Below, piece after piece: positions 11,331 to 25,680 of a stretch of 64,000 bases of DNA (its first letter is position 1; each line of letters starts with the position of its first letter). This DNA comes from Siphonodentalium dalli (Eukaryota; Mollusca; Scaphopoda; Gadilida; Siphonodentaliidae). The translations under genes were made by a program, and so were the position numbers. The stretch covers positions 33,046,918 to 33,110,917 of the forward strand of contig CP136062.1 in the NCBI GenBank assembly GCA_032622095.1, read 5' to 3'. The notes under the pieces are model-generated. The model was not told the DNA's origin, ran no database searches, and saw nothing but the letters and a program-made list of their open reading frames with translations.

Positions 11331-14300
11331 CCAAAGACTATATCTGATTATGTGACGTTACGAATTATTATATAATACGACACAGTAGATCTGTGGTATT
11401 AAAGCATTAATGTCGTAATAGGAAATAATTGAGTGTGTCTTTTAAAAAATTTTAAATTGCCGGCGTTCCAAAATAAGGCGAGTTACTATCGGAATTATGC
11501 ATTTTATTGAGAACATATGACATTAACAACAGCACTCAAATATATGCATTGGAGTGGCCTAAAATATAAATGATGTAAAAATTGCGCTTGCAATTGGAAA
11601 ATCTCAATAACTCTGGCAGGGCGGGAGACAATACTGCAATCGAAATAAATATTCGTGATTCGTGCAACGTTATTATATCACATTTAAATTATCCTAATAT
11701 CACAGAGTACAAACCTGCATCTGATTATCCATGGATATCTTTCTATTTTTATGAATCGACATGGAACACATATTTATGAACAAAGCAGAAGATACATTCA
11801 CATCATCGCGAATTCGGTCGATGCGGAAAGCTACACAATGACGTTGTTCGTCGAGTTTCATTGAAATCAACATGATGACATTTCACGAATGAAATGAACG
11901 TGATGAAATCGACAAGCCTCTTCGTATAGTACGCATCTCAATCTGATTGCGCACACCGTTTCAATAAAATAATTGTTAATTTTAAGTAAAATACCCCCTC
12001 TCGACAACAATCAACAGTCTTGACTTTTGAATACTTTCAGTCTGATGTTGGGAGCTTATATTCTATAATAAATTGTAGAAAAGGAACGGCTTAAAAAATT
12101 AAATTTTTGTTTATGGTTTAAATCTGAGGTGGTGAGCTCGTAGTCTGTTTGCATTGTGAATCTCTGGTTTCTCGTATGCCCTGCATGATATATGATTGAC
12201 CTAATTTATGTACGACATTGCTAGTTGTAGGAGCCACTTTTTCGATGAACACCTGTGCATGCCTGTGGTGTAATTAATTATAATCACACCAAGATATAAG
12301 GCCTAAGTGAATCTTATCTGATGGGAATACATATTTAAGAAGTTATTTTTTAATATAAAAATGGCCAGATATATCCTAGCTTATGCGTGTGGTTTAGCTG
12401 TGGTTCGTCAATTACGTTAGCGTATGGTCATATTACTTGAAGACAATTGTTGTTCATCTAACAGTAAAAAGTAACATGTTAAAGACGGAGTGTTTGAAAA
12501 TATGCTATTGTTTGGAGTTAAACACCAACTTAAATAGGTAAATCGCTTCTTTCTAAACACTGTGTTGAGTTCATATATGTTGGCAGTGTACATAACGCAA
12601 TATGTTAATATATAATAACAAAACTGTACAGGCACTACATTTGTTTAGATCTATTGTGTTAACACATCTTGTAATCATTTGTGTGTCAATAATCACAAAC
12701 AAAAAGGTTTCAAAAAATACATAACAAATAACAATAATGTTCTTAAAGAACAAAATGGTAAATACGAACTATCGGTATGAAATCGATTCATTTAGTCATA
12801 TTTAAAACATGTTTTGATTAGTCATATTTACACTCATATGTTCAATAGATTAGCACCACGTGTCACCAGATAAAAGAAATGGTACATCGTACACTTTATG
12901 TAAGATTAATTTCCATGCTGCTACAAAACCAGTTTCTTAGCGGACACCTTTGTTCACATTACTTCAGTCGCCACTTTACAACTGGAATATGCTACCACTC
13001 TATGAACAATATTAGTTTTTAGTATATACGTGTTTGAAAATATATTACCATTACCTCCCACGTGCTCGTGCTAAATAGCAGGTAATCGTCATTTAGGTTA
13101 TATATATAATTTGTACATATCTGATAAATAAAACTTCTCTTATACTCTTCAATCAGTCTTCCTTGCATAATTCGAGCGTTTGTTCACTCTTATATGACTC
13201 TCGCTATTCAATTTCAAAATTGTAAATTTCATTCGATTTTGTCCAAACTGGCGGCAATTTTGTGAATGCCATTCTACAGATATGGCTTACGACTAAGCAT
13301 TGTTTTTGTATCTTTAAATGTATTACGAATTTGGCATTCATTGGAGCACCTACCGGAGATGTCCAGCATTTCCCGATACCACCAGACAGTTTGGACGCCA
13401 TCTTGGATCCTGGATTTTCCAAAGAAGCCGATTTTTTGCGGATGTTGGAAATGTTACCTGTGGTTTATCCGCGTTGAATTACACCAGAAATCAGCTTGCA
13501 CCCAATTTGTTCCGGGTTCAACTCTCTCACGACCCACAATATATAGTCAAACGACTGCCGAAAAGTGTCGTCACGAATTTGATTCAGATAAAGGCTTCAA
13601 TAAAATACAAGAAATTGCAAATACGCAGGTCATTTTTATCATACGTATAGAAGTACTGACGTAGTCATATTAATAGTGACATTACCGCATAATTACGTCA
13701 ATCTTTATTATTTATGTACATATATTAGCATCCGCAAACGACAGTTTGAGGACCTAAATTCTCCAATTTTCAGTAACGTAGCACTGCATGCATCCATCGC
13801 GAGACAACAATGATACGGTTTCACATGGAATTGAGTGCTACGATTAGTATGTTCTGGTTCGAGAAAGGAGGTGGTTAGTTTGAGTTGACAAGGTGGTATA
13901 TAATATGACATAACCTGACAGCATGACGATTAATTTCTGCTAATTAGACATGTTCATTTGAGCTAGGTGGCTGTTCATCGAAGCATGCAGGTAGCCTAAC
14001 ATATCGCAACTCATTAAGATGCTCTATATATCTTCATAGCATCACTTCCAACAACGACAACATTTCTACGAAACACCTTTTCAAGGAACATTTCAATTAT
14101 TAGCGAGGTTTAGCCACATGAACATGTAATGTTTGTCGCCATTGTCAACGGAAGTCACATGTTTAATGGTACCAATCTATACATAGTAACCAAGAGTTTC
14201 CGATCACTAATTGCAGCTAATAAGTTCGATTTTGGAATTAATGAAATATTGCAAATCAATATATCTGTAATAAATTAATTTGTTGATGTCAAATTCAAAA

Positions 14301-14456
14301 GACTATAACACTTTATTGTCATAAATACAAGTCATTCGCTTTGAAGACATCCGCCATCTTGTATCGATTGAAAACAAGAAACTTCATGCCAAACGCCATA
14401 TAAAGTATGCATTATACTTTACCCTCCGTTGAAGATAGAACATTTCCGTTATGTGT
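11331..14456. other. Non-coding stretch with dispersed repeats
   Basis: No supported gene. About 12,905-12,990 is related to the reverse complement of 26,575-26,690 (shared words catgctgctac and ttacttcagtcg). About 13,320-13,440 resembles the reverse complement of 25,784-25,880 (ttggacgccat context). Both look like old dispersed repeats. The frames at 13,262-13,664 overlap in three phases and show no family signature. Confidence 0.4.
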
Positions 14457-15360
14457 TTTTTTTTATTTAAACATATTTTATTGTATATCAATTATATACA
14501 TGGGGATTGGGACACACGTTTTGTCAACTTAGTGACGTCCCTCTCCCACATAAAAGGTATAACATAACATTTAAACAAGACGACAGGATTGAAATGTGTG
14601 AATATTTAAGCAGGGAAACAGATGTGAATATTTGTACAGAGTGTGCCATGAGTGGAGTTTTTTAATGTGTCCAGTTTTACCCCCACGTTGTCATAAGTTG
14701 TGTCTAAAAAGGCCAGGCATTAAAATTTTTAATTGTTTTCAATGACAGGTTGACATAACAGAGAAAAATGTATGATCGAAGTTACCCAACACGTTTAGTT
14801 GCAGTAATGTTGGACTGTGCAATATGAAATGGCAATATATTTCTTCTGTGGTCATTTTCAGAGATTCCACAGAGAAGATGCTTAATATTTTCTATATGAA
14901 AGTTATTTGTTTCAAGTTTGTGGTAAAATTTCTTCTCTGGTTGGTGAACAATGGGCAATGGAAGTAGAAATGACTAGCATCCTCCTTCTGGAAACCACAT
15001 TGACATTTAGGACTATCAGCTATGTGATTATTGTGCATGTCACTCTTTCAGTCGCTACAATAGTTTCGGAGTTTACAATGGTTCACACTAACCTTCCGAC
15101 GACACGTTCTATAAAGTGGGTAGGATTATGGAGCAGGGGCGATTATGTTTAGGTGAGTTTTAAAATCGGATATATTTTCAGAATCTATGACAAACGAAGG
15201 CAGCTAAAACCACTCGTGGGTTGTGTTTAGGAAGAATGATTTCCTATAATGTGCGGTTGTCCAGTGGTACGAGTAGAAAAACGCGGTTGTCTAAAATTGT
15301 ACCGGTTGTTTGATACATGTGCTGCCAGGGCTGGTATAAGTAGGGTGAGGTATTCTGGAG
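14457..15360 (-). pseudogene. LINE 3' end, reverse orientation
   Basis: Read on the minus strand, the segment ends at 14,457-14,485 in AATAAA-type sequence and a short A-rich tail. Upstream a frame reads DSPKCQCGF, KEDASHFYFHCPL and R, the classic C-terminal C-x-C, E-D-x-x-H, C, R block of Jockey/RTE-type non-LTR elements. The segment before it has in-frame stops. It is a dead 5'-truncated copy. Confidence 0.6.
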
Positions 15361-16329
15361 TTTCTTCATTAGTTATTTTTTTTTAAAGTGTTTGTTGGTG
15401 GTGTTTCTCCCTGCGCTGCCTAAGGTTGGACCACCCCACTTCGAGTAAAACATTTGAGACAGAGCGGGTTAACCCGGTCACTATTCTGGCGGCGTCCACA
15501 TGTATACGTTCAAGGTGTGTTGTGTGTGTTAGCGGATACAACCAATTGTCATTGCAGCCGTCGGAGCACCTTTGTGATATTGTCTGGAATACAATTCCAA
15601 CACAACGTATGCAACGGACTCGTCTGAATGCTACTTTAACATCGGAACCCGATACGACAGTGACATCCTAACATCGACCTGCACACTCCAACATGGGAGG
15701 CATTCCCACATGTTCGATACAGAAAGCTGAGTTTTGCAACTCAAGAGTGGATTCGAGCTCATGCGGAAATTATCTCAGACAAGTTTTCACTTCCCCCGTC
15801 TCTGCCGTGGTCGACGTGTTAATTTAACCAGATGTGCTAATGGAACACCATTAACCTTGTTCTTGGGTTAGTGCATAATTCACAGATTAGTTCCTCCAAT
15901 TCAAACAGTTCCCTTATACGACCAACGCTCTGAAAAAAATGCACTACCCCATTCACCATTAATTATCGGAAAACAAAAATCAACAATTTGGCTGTCGGTG
16001 TCAATATTTAGCTAGTTTCAGTTAGCATTTGCAAATAACTACCGGTATAACACTTGGGTACTTGAATTCAAGATGTGTCTTACGTGATACCAGGTAGGCA
16101 TACGGCATTACGGCAGTGTGTCGTGTTGTCTGGTCATTTTAACGTTGAAAGTTTGACACTTCTCCCGTAAATTTGTAAATTGTATAGTGCCGGATAGTGC
16201 CGGGAATGTACCGTTGGAATACAGATGTAACTTAAATACTTACTTTAATTATCCCCTTAGTTACAACATCATTTGATTTCAGGGCACTATGATGATGTTC
16301 CGATTTTAGACATGAGTTACATGTTGCGA
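15361..16329. other. Non-coding stretch
   Basis: No supported gene. A frame at 15,540-15,670 has a weak PSEHLCDIVW motif reminiscent of the end of a Tc1/mariner transposase, but the catalytic context is absent, so no element is called. Confidence 0.35.
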
Positions 16330-16858
16330 GCGATGGTCAATTATCATTGGTTCGGGGTTACTTGTTCTGAGCGACGGTCGATTCTAATTGGTTCGGGGTT
16401 ACATGTTGTGAGCGATGGTCGATTATCATGTTCGCTATTACTTGTCGATTCTCATTGGTTCGCGGTCACTTGCTGTGAGCGATGGTCGGTTCTCATTGGT
16501 TCACGGTTACTTGTTGTGAGCGATGGTCGATTCTCATTGGTTCGCGGTTACTTGTTGTGAGCGATGGTCGATTCTCATTGGTTCGCGGTTATTTGTTGTG
16601 AGCGATGGCCGACTCTCATTGATTCGTGGTTACTTGCTGTGAGCGATGTTCGGTTCTCATTAGTTCAGAGTTTCTTGTTGTGAGCGTTGGTAGATTCTGA
16701 ATGGTTCGCGGTTATTTTATGTGAGCGATGTTCGGTTCTCATTGGTTCGCGGTTACTTGTTGTGAGCAATTGTCGATTCTCATTGGTTCGTGGTTATTTG
16801 TTGTGGGCGACGGGCGGTTCTCATTGGTTCACAGTTACTTGTTGTGAGCGATGGTCAG
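16330..16858. repeat. 41-bp minisatellite
   Basis: About 12-13 diverged copies of a 41-bp unit (gcgatggtcgattctcattg then gttcgcggttacttgttgtga), for example at 16,330, 16,371, 16,562 and 16,603. One copy is truncated near 16,430. Overlapping frames reading HWF or SLVRGYLL are artefacts of the unit. Confidence 0.9.
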
Positions 16859-19104
16859 CCTCTGGGATTTCTGTCGATTCATATTAAATGCACGGATGAC
16901 ATTGATTGTTGGCTATAATTTAGAAATAGCAGTCACCAAATTATGAAAATGTACTCAAGAATATACTAATATAGATGATCTCCAACGAGTTGTTGGGCGA
17001 TAAGATTTTATGAAACGAGTTTGATAAATTTTATTCAAATTTGCCAAGCGAGTTTCATAAAACCTTATATAGCAACATAATCAGTTGAAAATCTTGTATA
17101 TCACATGAACAAAACTAGAGCTTTATGCCATTTTAAATAAATCAAAATCCTTGGAAAATTCATACATTTACAGCGTTGATCGAGACGTATTCGACAGTAT
17201 TGCGCTCTGGGGCTGGCAACTGAAAATATAGTCCCCCAATTTGCCTCTTTGATTTTGTGTCTATTTTCGTTAGTGCAACAAAGTTGGACAAGAATTTAAC
17301 TTTAATGAACAAAGCAATAATTTTGCATTGTCTGGTGTTGGTGTCATGTGCGGCTTGTCGAAATAGTACTAATCCGCCCGGATCAATGTAAAGACTCGGT
17401 GCGGTCATGTTGTTGGCGCGCTGCTAAGGTGATATGTAGCACGCGTCTAGTCATCACTAGTGATAAATACATGTAAGGTAATATGTAATGGCGTTTTATT
17501 GATATATGGGGTTTCGTGGGATATAGTATACAGTAATGTCCAAAGTAATTGACCACTTAACCACAGCAGAATTATGGGTAACTTTTCAGGATTTAGTCGG
17601 AAATATGGCTTGTTGCAATTCATCGGAAAGCTCTCGCTCTTTGGGCATTGCTGTAGTATAGCGATAGCACGATATTATCCACAAAACGTGTGCGAACCGA
17701 ACGTTTGTTTATATACTTCACATAAAAAGTGCGAAACACAAACCGCTTAACACCGTGGGGATCTTTTTTGAGAGGTTGACTCACCGTGACCAATTCAACA
17801 CCAAACTATTGAGTAGCGAGGATTAGCAATCGCTATAACGGTATATTGTAAACAAAATTGTACAGTTTAACCAAAGTTCACTCAGTGGTTGTTGAGTGTT
17901 TTGCATATCGCACAATCTTTAAAAACAATGCGTACGACCTTGACAATAACATGCTGGTTATGCGATATTTATGATTGGTTTAAGAACAAAATATGTCTAT
18001 ATTTTAATGGAACCGTAATATCTGACACAATTTGTCATCGATTGTACCTATTCGGAAAGCATTACCAGCTTCAAAAATAACACAAAGATTGAAGAGATGA
18101 ATAGAAACTACATATATTCCATCCACACAATTCGTGTCAGCACTTTGATAAAACCAATTATCATCCATGTTAATGGAATATCCCATTTTAAAACTACAAC
18201 ACCAATTCATAACCGCACCACCGAGCTGTACGACCTACATAACCAACTGTATTTATACTGAAACGTGTAGATATCATCAGTCTTAAAGACATTCTACATG
18301 TATATAGACATCTTAAAACAACAAACTTTTTATGATATAGAATTTTAGATAGAGTTCTTAGGTATTTTAGGTTTTTATATTATTTTAACCTGCCATGTGT
18401 GGGGTGCTCCTAAATAAAGGAGGTATATCCTCCACTGAACTGAACTTAATACAGTCTGTTTATGGTGGTTTTAACGGACGTGCAGTAGCCATCGCGAAGG
18501 TCATACGAATCTTTAATCCGCCCCACGCGAGCTTACTGTGGATCACCAGGTCTGATTTCCGTCGCTTAATTCAACCAATACTTGTACGATGTATACCGAC
18601 CTGTGTTTTAGCTGTGTGTTTCGTATGCCAGGCGATGCTATACATGTGGTGTTGGCTAATTTGCATATATTTAGTCAACACTAATATTCGAAATTTTAAG
18701 TTTATTCTTATATCTGAAAAGTGTTATTCTGCATTTTTTTTACATCGAAAGTTCTGGGTAATTGAACATCGCCATGTCGAAATTATGGTGCGATATGGAA
18801 CGAGTCCATGTTCGTAGGTCAGTTGATTATAAATTATTGCAGATGTACATGTACAACGTAATACATTCGCTTGTTGTACGTGAATTCGCATGTGCGCTTA
18901 TCCATTATCCGGTGTGAGTGCATTTTTATCATTGCAACATATATATTTTGTGTGGGGATGTGCTGGGAAGTATTGAAAATATGGATGGACATTTATGAAA
19001 TCGTACAAATGGTCAGTAGCTTTCGGTGATGATCGTAATTAAATTAACATTGCGTGTTCATTGATTGCATGTGCAAGATGACAAGAAGAAGATGATAACA
19101 TACT
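16859..19104. other. Non-coding stretch
   Basis: No supported gene or repeat family. The frames at 17,160-17,408 and 18,395-18,817 have no recognisable domain. Confidence 0.35.
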
Positions 19105-19650
19105 TCTATCAGGTCTGGCAATTCCCAGTTATATCTACCGTAGCTATATGTAGCTATTGTAGCTACATTTGACTATCGTAAAACAGTATTCACTAATTGA
19201 TATCGCGCGTTAGCATTACCGCGAACTGTTTAACTAAGGGTGAGGGGTATTATTTTGTAGCGACTTATGACGCCACTGCCGGTGTCATTTCGTTTGCACC
19301 AGCTTGTGGACAATCCACAAGCATAGCTAAGCACGTGTATCTGTTTATATATATGTTATTCCATGTGATATGGGACTCGCATCTATCCATATATGATCTA
19401 CTAGTCTTGTATTTAGCTACACTTGTCAGGAAAAATAACCATGTTGAACAATTTTGTGAATTATACATGAACATGGCAACTATATTAACTTACTAAAAAT
19501 AATCAAATCAGGTTATAGTATATTTCAACGATTGTTTGGGGGTTGAGTCGTCTCTCTTCAATCAGATTCGTCTATCATCAATAGCCAGACGTAGCAACAA
19601 TAGCTACATGTGGCTATTGTAGCTATAAATGGGAACTGCCAGAACTGATG
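19105..19650. mobile_element. MITE with about 50-bp TIRs
   Basis: The left end atcaggtctggcaattccca, followed by a gtagctatatgtagctattg block, is mirrored at the right end (reverse complement atcagttctggcagttccca and the same tagctac block), giving imperfect terminal inverted repeats of about 50 bp around about 540 bp. The interior has no transposase. A target duplication is not clear. Confidence 0.65.
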
Positions 19651-22265
19651 ACTGTGGGCGTTGTGTTGTCCATCACGGTGTTGAGTGTTTTGCATTGTGT
19701 AAACAATATTTATTACCAATACAAAAAAGATTAATATTTTAACAAAATGCTAATGGGTTATTATTATGGATGATTGGAATGGGATGAACAACAAGCCTAT
19801 TGTGGCTTTTTTTGTACGTCCTCTCCCAGATCGCTGAAATTTCCCGAACGACATGAGGTCGTTCGGGGCGAGTCAGACAGGAATGTTTGCTGGGTTGCTA
19901 CTTTATATAACTCAGTAGTGAATTTAATAACGACCCCGAACCAACTTTTTCGTGAAAAAATCACGTGACTTCCTCCAGTTGTTTCACAAAATCGCGGAAT
20001 CATTAATGAAACGAATTTGCTATTTCGCAACGTCCGATATGTGGCAAGGCACAACTGAAGTATTTATTTATTTATAAACAGTAAGTTGTTATGAATATGT
20101 TCTGCAAAGGTTCATATTTGATCAGTTTCATTTGTTAGCTAACTGAAGACAGTTACGGCATCATGACGTCAAAACGTCATATGGCATGTCGTCTTCGCTT
20201 AAACGCTATATAGAGGCTTTTATTATCAAAGGCCGATAGGCTATATTAAGGCTATATTAAGGCATATATAATTATCGAAGTCCACTGGCTTCCAAAACGA
20301 TCTACATTAGTAATCAAGCATTCGCGTCGCTGACATGCGTATAGGCCTAATATATATGCATATAGTTCCACGACTATTTGCATGATCCTTCGCATTGTCC
20401 GTCGTGTTACTATTATGCCGGGGTCGTTCTATATATGCCTTGCATATTATCATATTATAAATCACACTCAACAACAGATAGCAAGAGATAAGATAAGAAG
20501 TAGAGTGATGTAAGATCTGGGAATTGAAGATAACCAATCAAATGAAAGGACAGTAATTAGATTTAAGAACATTTAGAAAGAGAGGATGGTCAGTGGGGGT
20601 GGGGGGGAATTGACATACGGCTGTTTATTTATATGGCAACTGTGTATTACTAGGCGTCCAGAGACTACATGCGTTCGCTGTGCAGTCAGGTTTTCCGAAT
20701 TATGACTTTATATATGACTTTATATATGACTCTATTGCAGAAAACATGTGACATACGTTAATATAATCGTTTTGTACTAATTATGTATCTGTGTGTAGCC
20801 TCGAAAATACTTCATGGAAGATTGTTTGTTTTGCTTATTACACGCTCTTTACATTCTGTACAGTTCTGTATAATATAACACGTCATGTATTATTTAAAAT
20901 ACTACACACCCTCATGCCTGACCTCAGAACAATGTCGATGGGGAGTTTTAGTCCCTTAACCTTGATGCTGGGCGCAGTTTTGAATATATACTATATAGTC
21001 TAGTTTATATTCCACATTTAATTTCAAAATGTACTAGCGGATCACATCAAGTAGTGTGCTAATGGGGAAACGCACATTTTTCATAAATCCATCCAAAAAT
21101 GGCAAGATATTTTTAACAAAGAATTTCTCTCAATCTATCAGGTAACAATTCGTGAATTTCACATATATCATCACCATTATTGTATTTATAATCTGAGTAA
21201 TTATTATGATACGATAACAACATCGATTTTAGTACATTTGAGAGGTTGAACATAGTAGGTTTTTTTGTCTCTTTCGATACCAAAGAACTTCTAGAATAAT
21301 TATAATAACTCAAATAAACAAATAGCTTATTGTCTTGGTTCTATGAGATGGGGCTTCATTTGTATCATACTGTTGAATTGGATTTTAATTGCATAATATT
21401 GTATGATTTAGTATCAGACCCATGTATTATAATGACGAATAAAGTAGTCACAGATATGCCATCCCAAATGAACACAAATGTTGATATGCAGTCTGGACCA
21501 AGCAATCAATTGGAATTGATATGTTAGAGATATGGCGGTCAACTTTAACTTGGTTGTGAACCTATGACCAAAGAATTAATCTCAGCCCACTGCTTCATCG
21601 ATCAACAGGCATGATATGAACATTCTTAATTATGGAATGTTATTTATGGTTAGTTGCTTTTCTAATTAAAAATAATCATTACATTTCATAAATAAAGAAA
21701 AAATTAAGTTTCCCCTCATGATCTTTAGATATTATATGGATATATGAACTGCACTTTTGAAAACAAATCTATTTTCCAGAAGTTCTTGGTATCGGAAAAC
21801 AGTGAAATTTTAAATATGCCATTGACGTAAAGTAAACGAGGCTATAATATGCAATGGGTCGATGGTTCTTAAATATTATGTCACCATAATCGCGTGTATC
21901 AAATTTCTCAAAATCCATTTTGAAATACCAGGACATATTGACAAATCATGCGTCTGGCCCTTCAAATTTGATTCTGTATAAATCATTAAAATGGGACAGT
22001 GGAACTCTATCTACGACAGAATGAGTTAATGTTCAGTAACACCACTGTATACGACCTGATCGATGGAATGTTCGAACACACTTGGGAAGTAACTTATCAT
22101 GCTACACTCTTCTAGTCGTTGGTATATATAACATGGCTTGATATAACTATTCTTCAGTCGGAGTAAATTTAAATCACGCGTTAACGAGGTAATTGGATGT
22201 GTGAAAATATATGGGAGGTTCAAACGGTCGATACAGCTGTTAGTTTTAATGTGGCGTTAGGGTGC
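19651..22265. other. Non-coding stretch
   Basis: No supported gene. A short local repeat (tatgactttata) occurs three times at 20,700-20,735. A G-run lies near 20,600. Confidence 0.35.
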
Positions 22266-22634
22266 GTTTGCATCCAAGTGATATTACATGTATATTTGCA
22301 TCCAAGTTATATTACATGTATATTTGCGTCCAAGTTATATTACATGTATATTTGCGTCCAAGTTATATTACATGTATATTTGCGTCCAAGTTATATTACA
22401 TGTATATTTGCGTCCAAGTTATATTACATGTATATTTGCGTCCAAGTTATATTACATGTATTTTTGCATCCAAGTTATATTACATGTATATTTGCATCCA
22501 AGTTATATTACATGTATATTTGCATCCAAGTTATATTACATGTATATTTGCATCCAAGTTATATTACATGTATATTTGAATCCAATTTATATTACATGTA
22601 TATTTGCATCCAAGTTATATTACATGTATATTTG
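22266..22634. repeat. 28-bp minisatellite
   Basis: About 13 near-perfect copies of a 28-bp unit (tttgcgtccaagttatatta then catgtata), exact period for example 22,323 to 22,351. The unit has no stop in any plus-strand phase, so three long overlapping frames appear; none is a gene. Copies differ mainly in g/a at one site (gcgtcc versus gcatcc), with flanking blocks of the a form. Confidence 0.95.
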
Positions 22635-23989
22635 CTCATTTGCATGTCGTTTACAGGTAAAGTGCAATCCTATAATTTCATTCTGATGACAAGCCAATCA
22701 TGATCATGAGCTAAGTCCACCAAGGCATGCGTGAGGAAATATTCATAGTGTGTACTATTACATCATGCATGTATTTGTCCATGTGTAGGTCTTTTAAAAG
22801 AAAGTTGCAGACTTATAGCCTTATGTCCATATGAGACAAGTACGCCAAGTCCTGATTAACCCTTACATGGCTGAAATGTTGCGAAAACCCAGTGCCAATG
22901 CATTATCTTATATATGCGAGTATCCAATAGGGATATATAAGAGAACACATTGGCTAAAATAGTTACCTTGACCTTGTAAGTCTGTGTCTTATCTTATGAG
23001 ACTCGCATATAAATATAAGATAATAAGTGAGATCACTAACTCGCGGTGAATTCGCCATTTGGTCTCCGGAGGTCAAAGTTAAGAAGTAGCATATATTTTT
23101 AGCATATGGCTCCAGTCTGGTAATTACCAAAATAAAATGGCAACAGGACTGGTCGTTACGGAATCACTGCGAGAACTTCATAAAACTAAGTAAACAATCA
23201 CCCTGGATACATACAATAAGTAGGTTTCGCACAGCAGATGGATTGGATGTATCACGTATATTTTTGAGTTATTTTTTAACGCAAGTACTCGCTATTTATC
23301 AGTAACTTATGGGAAGTTTGTTGACATAAGAAAGCGTCTGAATGTCTGCATCGTCACCAGATCCTAACTCTGTATATGAAATGGCCACAAAACAATTCTT
23401 AAATACGTAGTTGCACTCAGAATAAATGAAATTAAGCCATAACATGTTGATAAAAAATGCTCGCACTCAGCTGTCGAATGTTTACAAATGGATGGTACTT
23501 CTTAACTTTGAACTTTTACCGGTGGGTTGGTTAAAATGCTAGGAATCGGGCCTTATGGAACCACCGGCCATCTTGAAAATCGCGAACCAGTGATAAGGCT
23601 TATACACGCCCACAACGAAAGGGTAAGATAAATTGACAATATGTAATATTACATGTATCTGGTAATTTGCAGTTCGTATACGAATCTTTACACGCAAATT
23701 GCAGCTGTGTAATCGTATTCCGCTGACAATCCGACCGAGAACAACACTGTGGGGCACATACGCCAATTCCTGATCAAATTGGATGCAAATAACTATTAAT
23801 GTGTGGCTGACTTTCTGGCATGCTGGAAATAATGATGTATACGTGGTAATTGCTTATCTGATTTTATAACGAATATTTCAAACCAAAAAAACATAATTGA
23901 AACGATGTCTATTAAATTGGAATTGACATAGTGATTGACATAGTGATTAGAAATAACTAAAAAAATGCTTTGACTATAAAATTGCTGTC
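22635..23989. other. Non-coding stretch
   Basis: No gene seen. An imperfect inverted match (gtcaaagttaagaagta at about 23,073 and tacttcttaactttga at about 23,497) could bound a 440-bp non-autonomous element, but the ends are not convincing. Confidence 0.35.
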
Positions 23990-24500
23990 TCATGGTGTAA
24001 GAAATTTGACTGTCTCTCGCCTCTCCCTGTATATATTGAATCTCTTCTTTCATGCTATGTACCTGGTAAACCAACCTTAATGCCTGCTGATAAAATGTTA
24101 CTTGCTGTCCACAAACATGACCTTGTTAATTATGGTCGTCGGTCTTTTGAATGCTACGGCCCAAACATTTGGAATTCACTTCCGCTTACATTTAGGAATT
24201 TTGCTTCCTTGGAATCTTTCAAAACAGAACTCAAAACATATCTGTTTAAACTTCACTATGACAACAACAACCAAAGCTAAGCACATCTTTCCTGCATTGT
24301 TTTATACAATATACTCAGCCTTCATCCTGATTTGTATATGAATTGTTTGATTTAATTCATTGTAGTTTTTGTTTGTGTGTATATACATGTACGCATGTGT
24401 TTGAATGCGCTGGAGCTCTGTCATTTGTTGTATCATTGAGCGCTTTGGGCCTCATTGGATAATGCGCTTTAAAAATGCTATACATTAATATTATTATAAA
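23990..24500 (+). pseudogene. CR1/L2-like LINE 3' end
   Basis: The frame from about 24,080 to 24,280 contains RRSFECYGPNIWNSLP, then a FASLESFKTELKTYLF block. This WNSLP...FK..LKT.LF signature marks the C-terminus of many CR1/L2-type ORF2 proteins. It is followed by a 3' untranslated region with gagcgctttgggcc and a short att-rich tail at about 24,485. Only the extreme 3' end is present, as expected for a 5'-truncated insertion. Confidence 0.65.
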
Positions 24501-25200
24501 CTAAAATTTCGTTTGTACGTGATGTCTATTTACTTGTGTTTTCATAATTTCCGCGTGTTCACCATTGGTTACAATATATACATACGCAACTTGAACAACC
24601 CATTACATGTCAAATATTTTCATTCTGACTTATGCAATTGATTCGAGAAAGTGAACGTTTGACAGAATCTCAACAAGCAGTTGGTGTAACGTATGATCGT
24701 TTTGCGAAACTGATATCGGATGAATTGAAGATTAAGATACCGACTTTTAGAAAATGTACGAAATCTAAAAGGAAATAATTTAAATATCAAAAGCCGTTTT
24801 GGAATGAAAATCTTACTAACTTACGGCACGAAATGAACAATTCGGAGAAAACATTTCTGACTTTTAAAACAAAATCTCGCCAAAAACAGAGAAACTCGAC
24901 GTATATTCAACACCAAACTTCGTTTTTACGAGGGTCAACGGGATCTTATGTTAATAATTAAAATGGATTTCAGCAACCCCAAAACATTTGGGACTCCATT
25001 AGTAAATTGGGTCCAGATTGCAGCTTTACTATCCCCAATGAAGTGCATAACATTGCAATGCATCTACCACTATTTCTAACGACACAGAAACTGTTCTCAA
25101 TGTGCAAAAGGAGAATTCGAACAAAGATATAATCCCGATCAAACACTGGGTGGTTGTGAGAGAGAAATGTTTTATTGAGAATACATTTTTAGACCTATAT
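24501..25200. other. Non-coding stretch
   Basis: No gene supported. The segment 24,640-25,020 reads with several interrupted frames and may be further retroelement debris, but no motif is safe. Confidence 0.3.
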
Positions 25201-25680
25201 ACGAGCGCCTGCGGCGCATAAAATACTATATGGGAGGTGGGATGGGGAGGTGGTGGGCCCCACCTATAAACGAGCGCCTGCGGCGCATAATATACTATAG
25301 GAGGCGGGATGGGGAGGTGGGTTGGCACCACCTATTATAAACGAGCGCCTGCGGCGCATAATATACTATGAGAGGCGGGATGGGTGGTGGGTGGGTACTA
25401 CCTATATACGAGTGCCTGCGGCGCATAAGATACTATGGGTGGCGGAATGGGGTGGTGGGTGGGTACTACCTATATACGAACGCATGTGGCGCATAAGATA
25501 CTATGGGTGGCGGAATGGGGTGGTGGGTGGGTACTACCTATATACGAGCGCATGTGGCGCATAAGATACTATGGGAGGCGGGATGGGGAGGTGGGTGGGT
25601 ACCATCTATAAACGAGCGCCTGCGGCGCATAAGATACTATGAGTGGTGGGATGGGGAGTTGGGTGGGCACCACCTATATA
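25201..25680. repeat. 68-bp minisatellite
   Basis: Seven copies of a 67-71-bp unit, starting near 25,201, 25,270, 25,341, 25,408, 25,476, 25,544 and 25,612. Each unit has a palindromic core (gcgcctgcggcgc) and a G-rich half (gggatggggaggtgggtggg). The G-rich strand could form quadruplexes; this is inference. Confidence 0.9.

Noticed and set aside
13262-13664. Three overlapping frames of 71-132 codons
   Set aside because: They overlap in all phases within a dispersed repeat and none has a recognisable domain.
15426-15671. Tc1/mariner transposase end
   Set aside because: Only a weak PSEHLCDIVW motif, with no catalytic residues, inverted ends or TA flanks.
22197-22703. Three overlapping long frames (up to 168 codons) in the 28-bp array
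   Set aside because: A 28-bp unit without stops opens all three phases; the translation only cycles the unit.
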